Source: Candidatus Bipolaricaulota bacterium (GTDB lineage Bacteria; Bipolaricaulota; Bipolaricaulia; RBG-16-55-9; DRXL01). Taken from it: a stretch of 8,089 nucleotides of DNA. Position numbers and translations under genes: made by a program. The stretch is from assembly GCA_023512665.1 (NCBI GenBank), contig JAILZC010000031.1, forward strand, positions 1 through 8,089, read 5' to 3'. Below are positions 7,238-8,089 of this stretch, piece by piece. A model generated the notes under the pieces. It was not told the origin of the DNA, searched no databases, and saw nothing but the letters and a program-made list of their open reading frames with translations. Positions within the stretch are counted from its first letter, which is position 1, and each line of letters opens with the position of its first letter.

Positions 7238-7675
7238 ATGGCTGCAAAGAAGCAAGTTGTTGCCGTAGTGAAATTGCAGTTGCCTGCGGGGCAGGCGACA
7301 CCGGCGCCCCCGGTGGGCCCGGCGCTCGCCGAGCACAAGATTAACATCGCCGAGTTCTGTAAGAGATTTAACGACGCCACCAAGAACGAGGAGAAGGGCT
7401 TAATTATTCCGGCGCAGATCACGGTCTACGCCGACAGGTCTTTTGAGTTTGTGCTGAAGAAGCCCCCGGCCAGCGAGCTGCTCAAGCGGGCCGCCGGTGT
7501 GCCCAAAGGCTCCGGCCAGCCCAACACCGTCAAGGTGGGCAAGATCACCACGGAGCAGCTCCGAAGGATCGCCGAAATGAAGATGCCCGATATGAACGTC
7601 AATTCAGTCGAAGCCGCGATGAACACCCTCGCGGGGACAGCACGCAACATGGGCATTGAGATCGTAGAAAGCTAG
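7238..7675 (+). CDS. rplK: 50S ribosomal protein L11
   Basis: This 145-residue protein, near the family norm of about 141, has both L11 domains. The N-terminal domain shows [18 protein letters not shown] (13-30), including the proline-rich segment next to the thiostrepton site. The C-terminal rRNA-binding domain shows [20 protein letters not shown] (101-120) and ends [15 protein letters not shown]11 forms the GTPase-associated centre on 23S rRNA with the L7/L12 stalk. The normally invariant ALGQHGVNI reads ALAEHKINI at 29-37, an unusual change of both glycines. It follows nusG by 14 nt; GGAG at 7223-7226 is a somewhat distant Shine-Dalgarno. The next frame begins 8 nt after its stop, as expected for rplA. 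Confidence 0.97.
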   Translation: MAAKKQVVAVVKLQLPAGQATPAPPVGPALAEHKINIAEFCKRFNDATKNEEKGLIIPAQITVYADRSFEFVLKKPPASELLKRAAGVPKGSGQPNTVKVGKITTEQLRRIAEMKMPDMNVNSVEAAMNTLAGTARNMGIEIVES

Positions 7676-7683
7676 GAGATTCT

Positions 7684-8089
7684 ATGGAGCGCAGCAAACG
7701 CTACTTAGCCGTCAAAGAGAAAGTAGACCGGACGAAGTTTTACACGGTCGAAGAGGCCGTCAAGCTGATGAAGGAGTGCGGGCTTCGCCTGCTGCTGGTC
7801 GGCTTCGAGACCGGCAACGCCCAGATCCTTCGCACCATCAAGAAGGGCGTGATGCTCGACCGCGCACGGCAGTTCATGCGCGATTGTAAAAAGCTGGGGA
7901 TCACCGTCCACGGCACTTTCATTCTGGGGCTGCCAGGCGAGACGAGCCAGACGATCCAAGAAACGATCGACTTCGCCTGCGAGATCGACCCCGACACGAT
8001 CCAGGTATCGCTCGCCGCTCCTTACCCGGGCACCGAGTTCTACGACCAGGCGGTGGCGAACGGCTGGTTCATCCCTGAGGGGCTGGTGA
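7684..8089 (+). CDS. Chimeric reading frame: ribosomal L1 N-terminus joined to radical SAM C-terminal segment, 3' end beyond window
   Basis: The frame starts at ATG 7684, 5 nt after an AGGAG Shine-Dalgarno (7674-7678), and stays open for 135 codons to the window edge. Residues 1-31 match the start of ribosomal protein L1 (KRYLAVKEKVDRTKFYTVEEAVKLMKE), exactly what should follow rplK. L1 would continue with an ATAKFDE-type sequence. Here residue 32 onward reads CGLRLLLVGFETGN instead, and the rest belongs to a B12-type radical SAM protein. Only a broken rplA is therefore present, although L1 is almost universal. The switch occurs in frame at Met-Lys-Glu (7768-7776), residues plausible in both parents. 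A chimeric assembly is the simplest explanation. A real recombination with an intact rplA elsewhere is the alternative. I would not treat the fusion as a functional protein without read-level support. Confidence 0.85.
   Translation, partial: MERSKRYLAVKEKVDRTKFYTVEEAVKLMKECGLRLLLVGFETGNAQILRTIKKGVMLDRARQFMRDCKKLGITVHGTFILGLPGETSQTIQETIDFACEIDPDTIQVSLAAPYPGTEFYDQAVANGWFIPEGLV
7777..8089 (+). other. C-terminal part of HpnJ-like B12-binding radical SAM protein, lacking its N-terminus
   Basis: About 104 codons encode the back half of a radical SAM barrel: LRLLLVGFETGN, the HGTFILGLPGET strand-turn, and IQVSLAAPYPGTEFYDQA. Together with ILRTIKKG and the AAPYPGT segment, these resemble hopanoid-biosynthesis-associated HpnJ and close relatives (from memory). 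The N-terminal cobalamin-binding domain and the CxxxCxxC cluster motif, which must precede this segment in a working enzyme, are absent. The preceding bases encode ribosomal L1 instead. The exact subfamily cannot be settled from a fragment of this size. Confidence 0.75.

Overview
The window is bacterial, GC-rich (roughly 60% by eye) and densely coded. Its core is the conserved translation/transcription block tRNA-Thr, tuf, rpmG, tRNA-Trp, secE, nusG, rplK and the start of rplA. Two features suggest a deep-branching or thermophile-associated lineage: a NusG of 359 residues with a Thermotoga-type insertion inside the NGN domain, and an EF-Tu whose switch I lacks the usual RGITI signature. From memory, similar EF-Tu switch regions occur in Planctomycetes-type proteins. 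An uncultured phylum such as Bipolaricaulota/Acetothermia would fit, but this is a weak inference and I assign no organism.

Left part (1-4000). A secreted M1-family zinc metallopeptidase runs leftward off the window edge. It is divergent from a GlmU/ST0452-like sugar-1-phosphate nucleotidylyltransferase/acetyltransferase. The 104-bp gap between them holds a near-palindromic -10 element that can be read on both strands and a GC-rich REP-like inverted repeat. The sugar enzyme then converges, with overlapping stop codons, on a leftward CPA2-family cation/proton antiporter. These three genes look like independent accessory or housekeeping genes, not an operon.

Middle part (4000-4450). Three tRNA genes follow: Thr(UGU), Tyr(GUA) and Thr(GGU). 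Each is preceded by a recognisable sigma-70-type promoter with a 17-bp spacer. The order matches the ancient thrU-tyrU-glyT-thrT-tufB arrangement known from E. coli, minus the glycine tRNA. The 80-nt tuf leader can form two mutually exclusive hairpins just upstream of the Shine-Dalgarno.

Right part (4453-8089). tuf, rpmG, tRNA-Trp, secE, nusG and rplK are tightly packed and co-oriented, probably one transcript from the strong promoter at 4251-4279. EF-Tu delivers aminoacyl-tRNA. L33, L11 and L1 are 50S proteins. SecE is part of the translocon, and NusG couples transcription to translation.

The most striking anomaly is at the right edge. The reading frame after rplK begins as a canonical ribosomal protein L1 for about 31 residues. 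It then changes in frame, at a shared Met-Lys-Glu, into the C-terminal half of a B12-type radical SAM protein resembling HpnJ. This is either a chimeric assembly or a genuine recombination that broke rplA. I see no CRISPR array, insertion sequence, phage genes or defence system.
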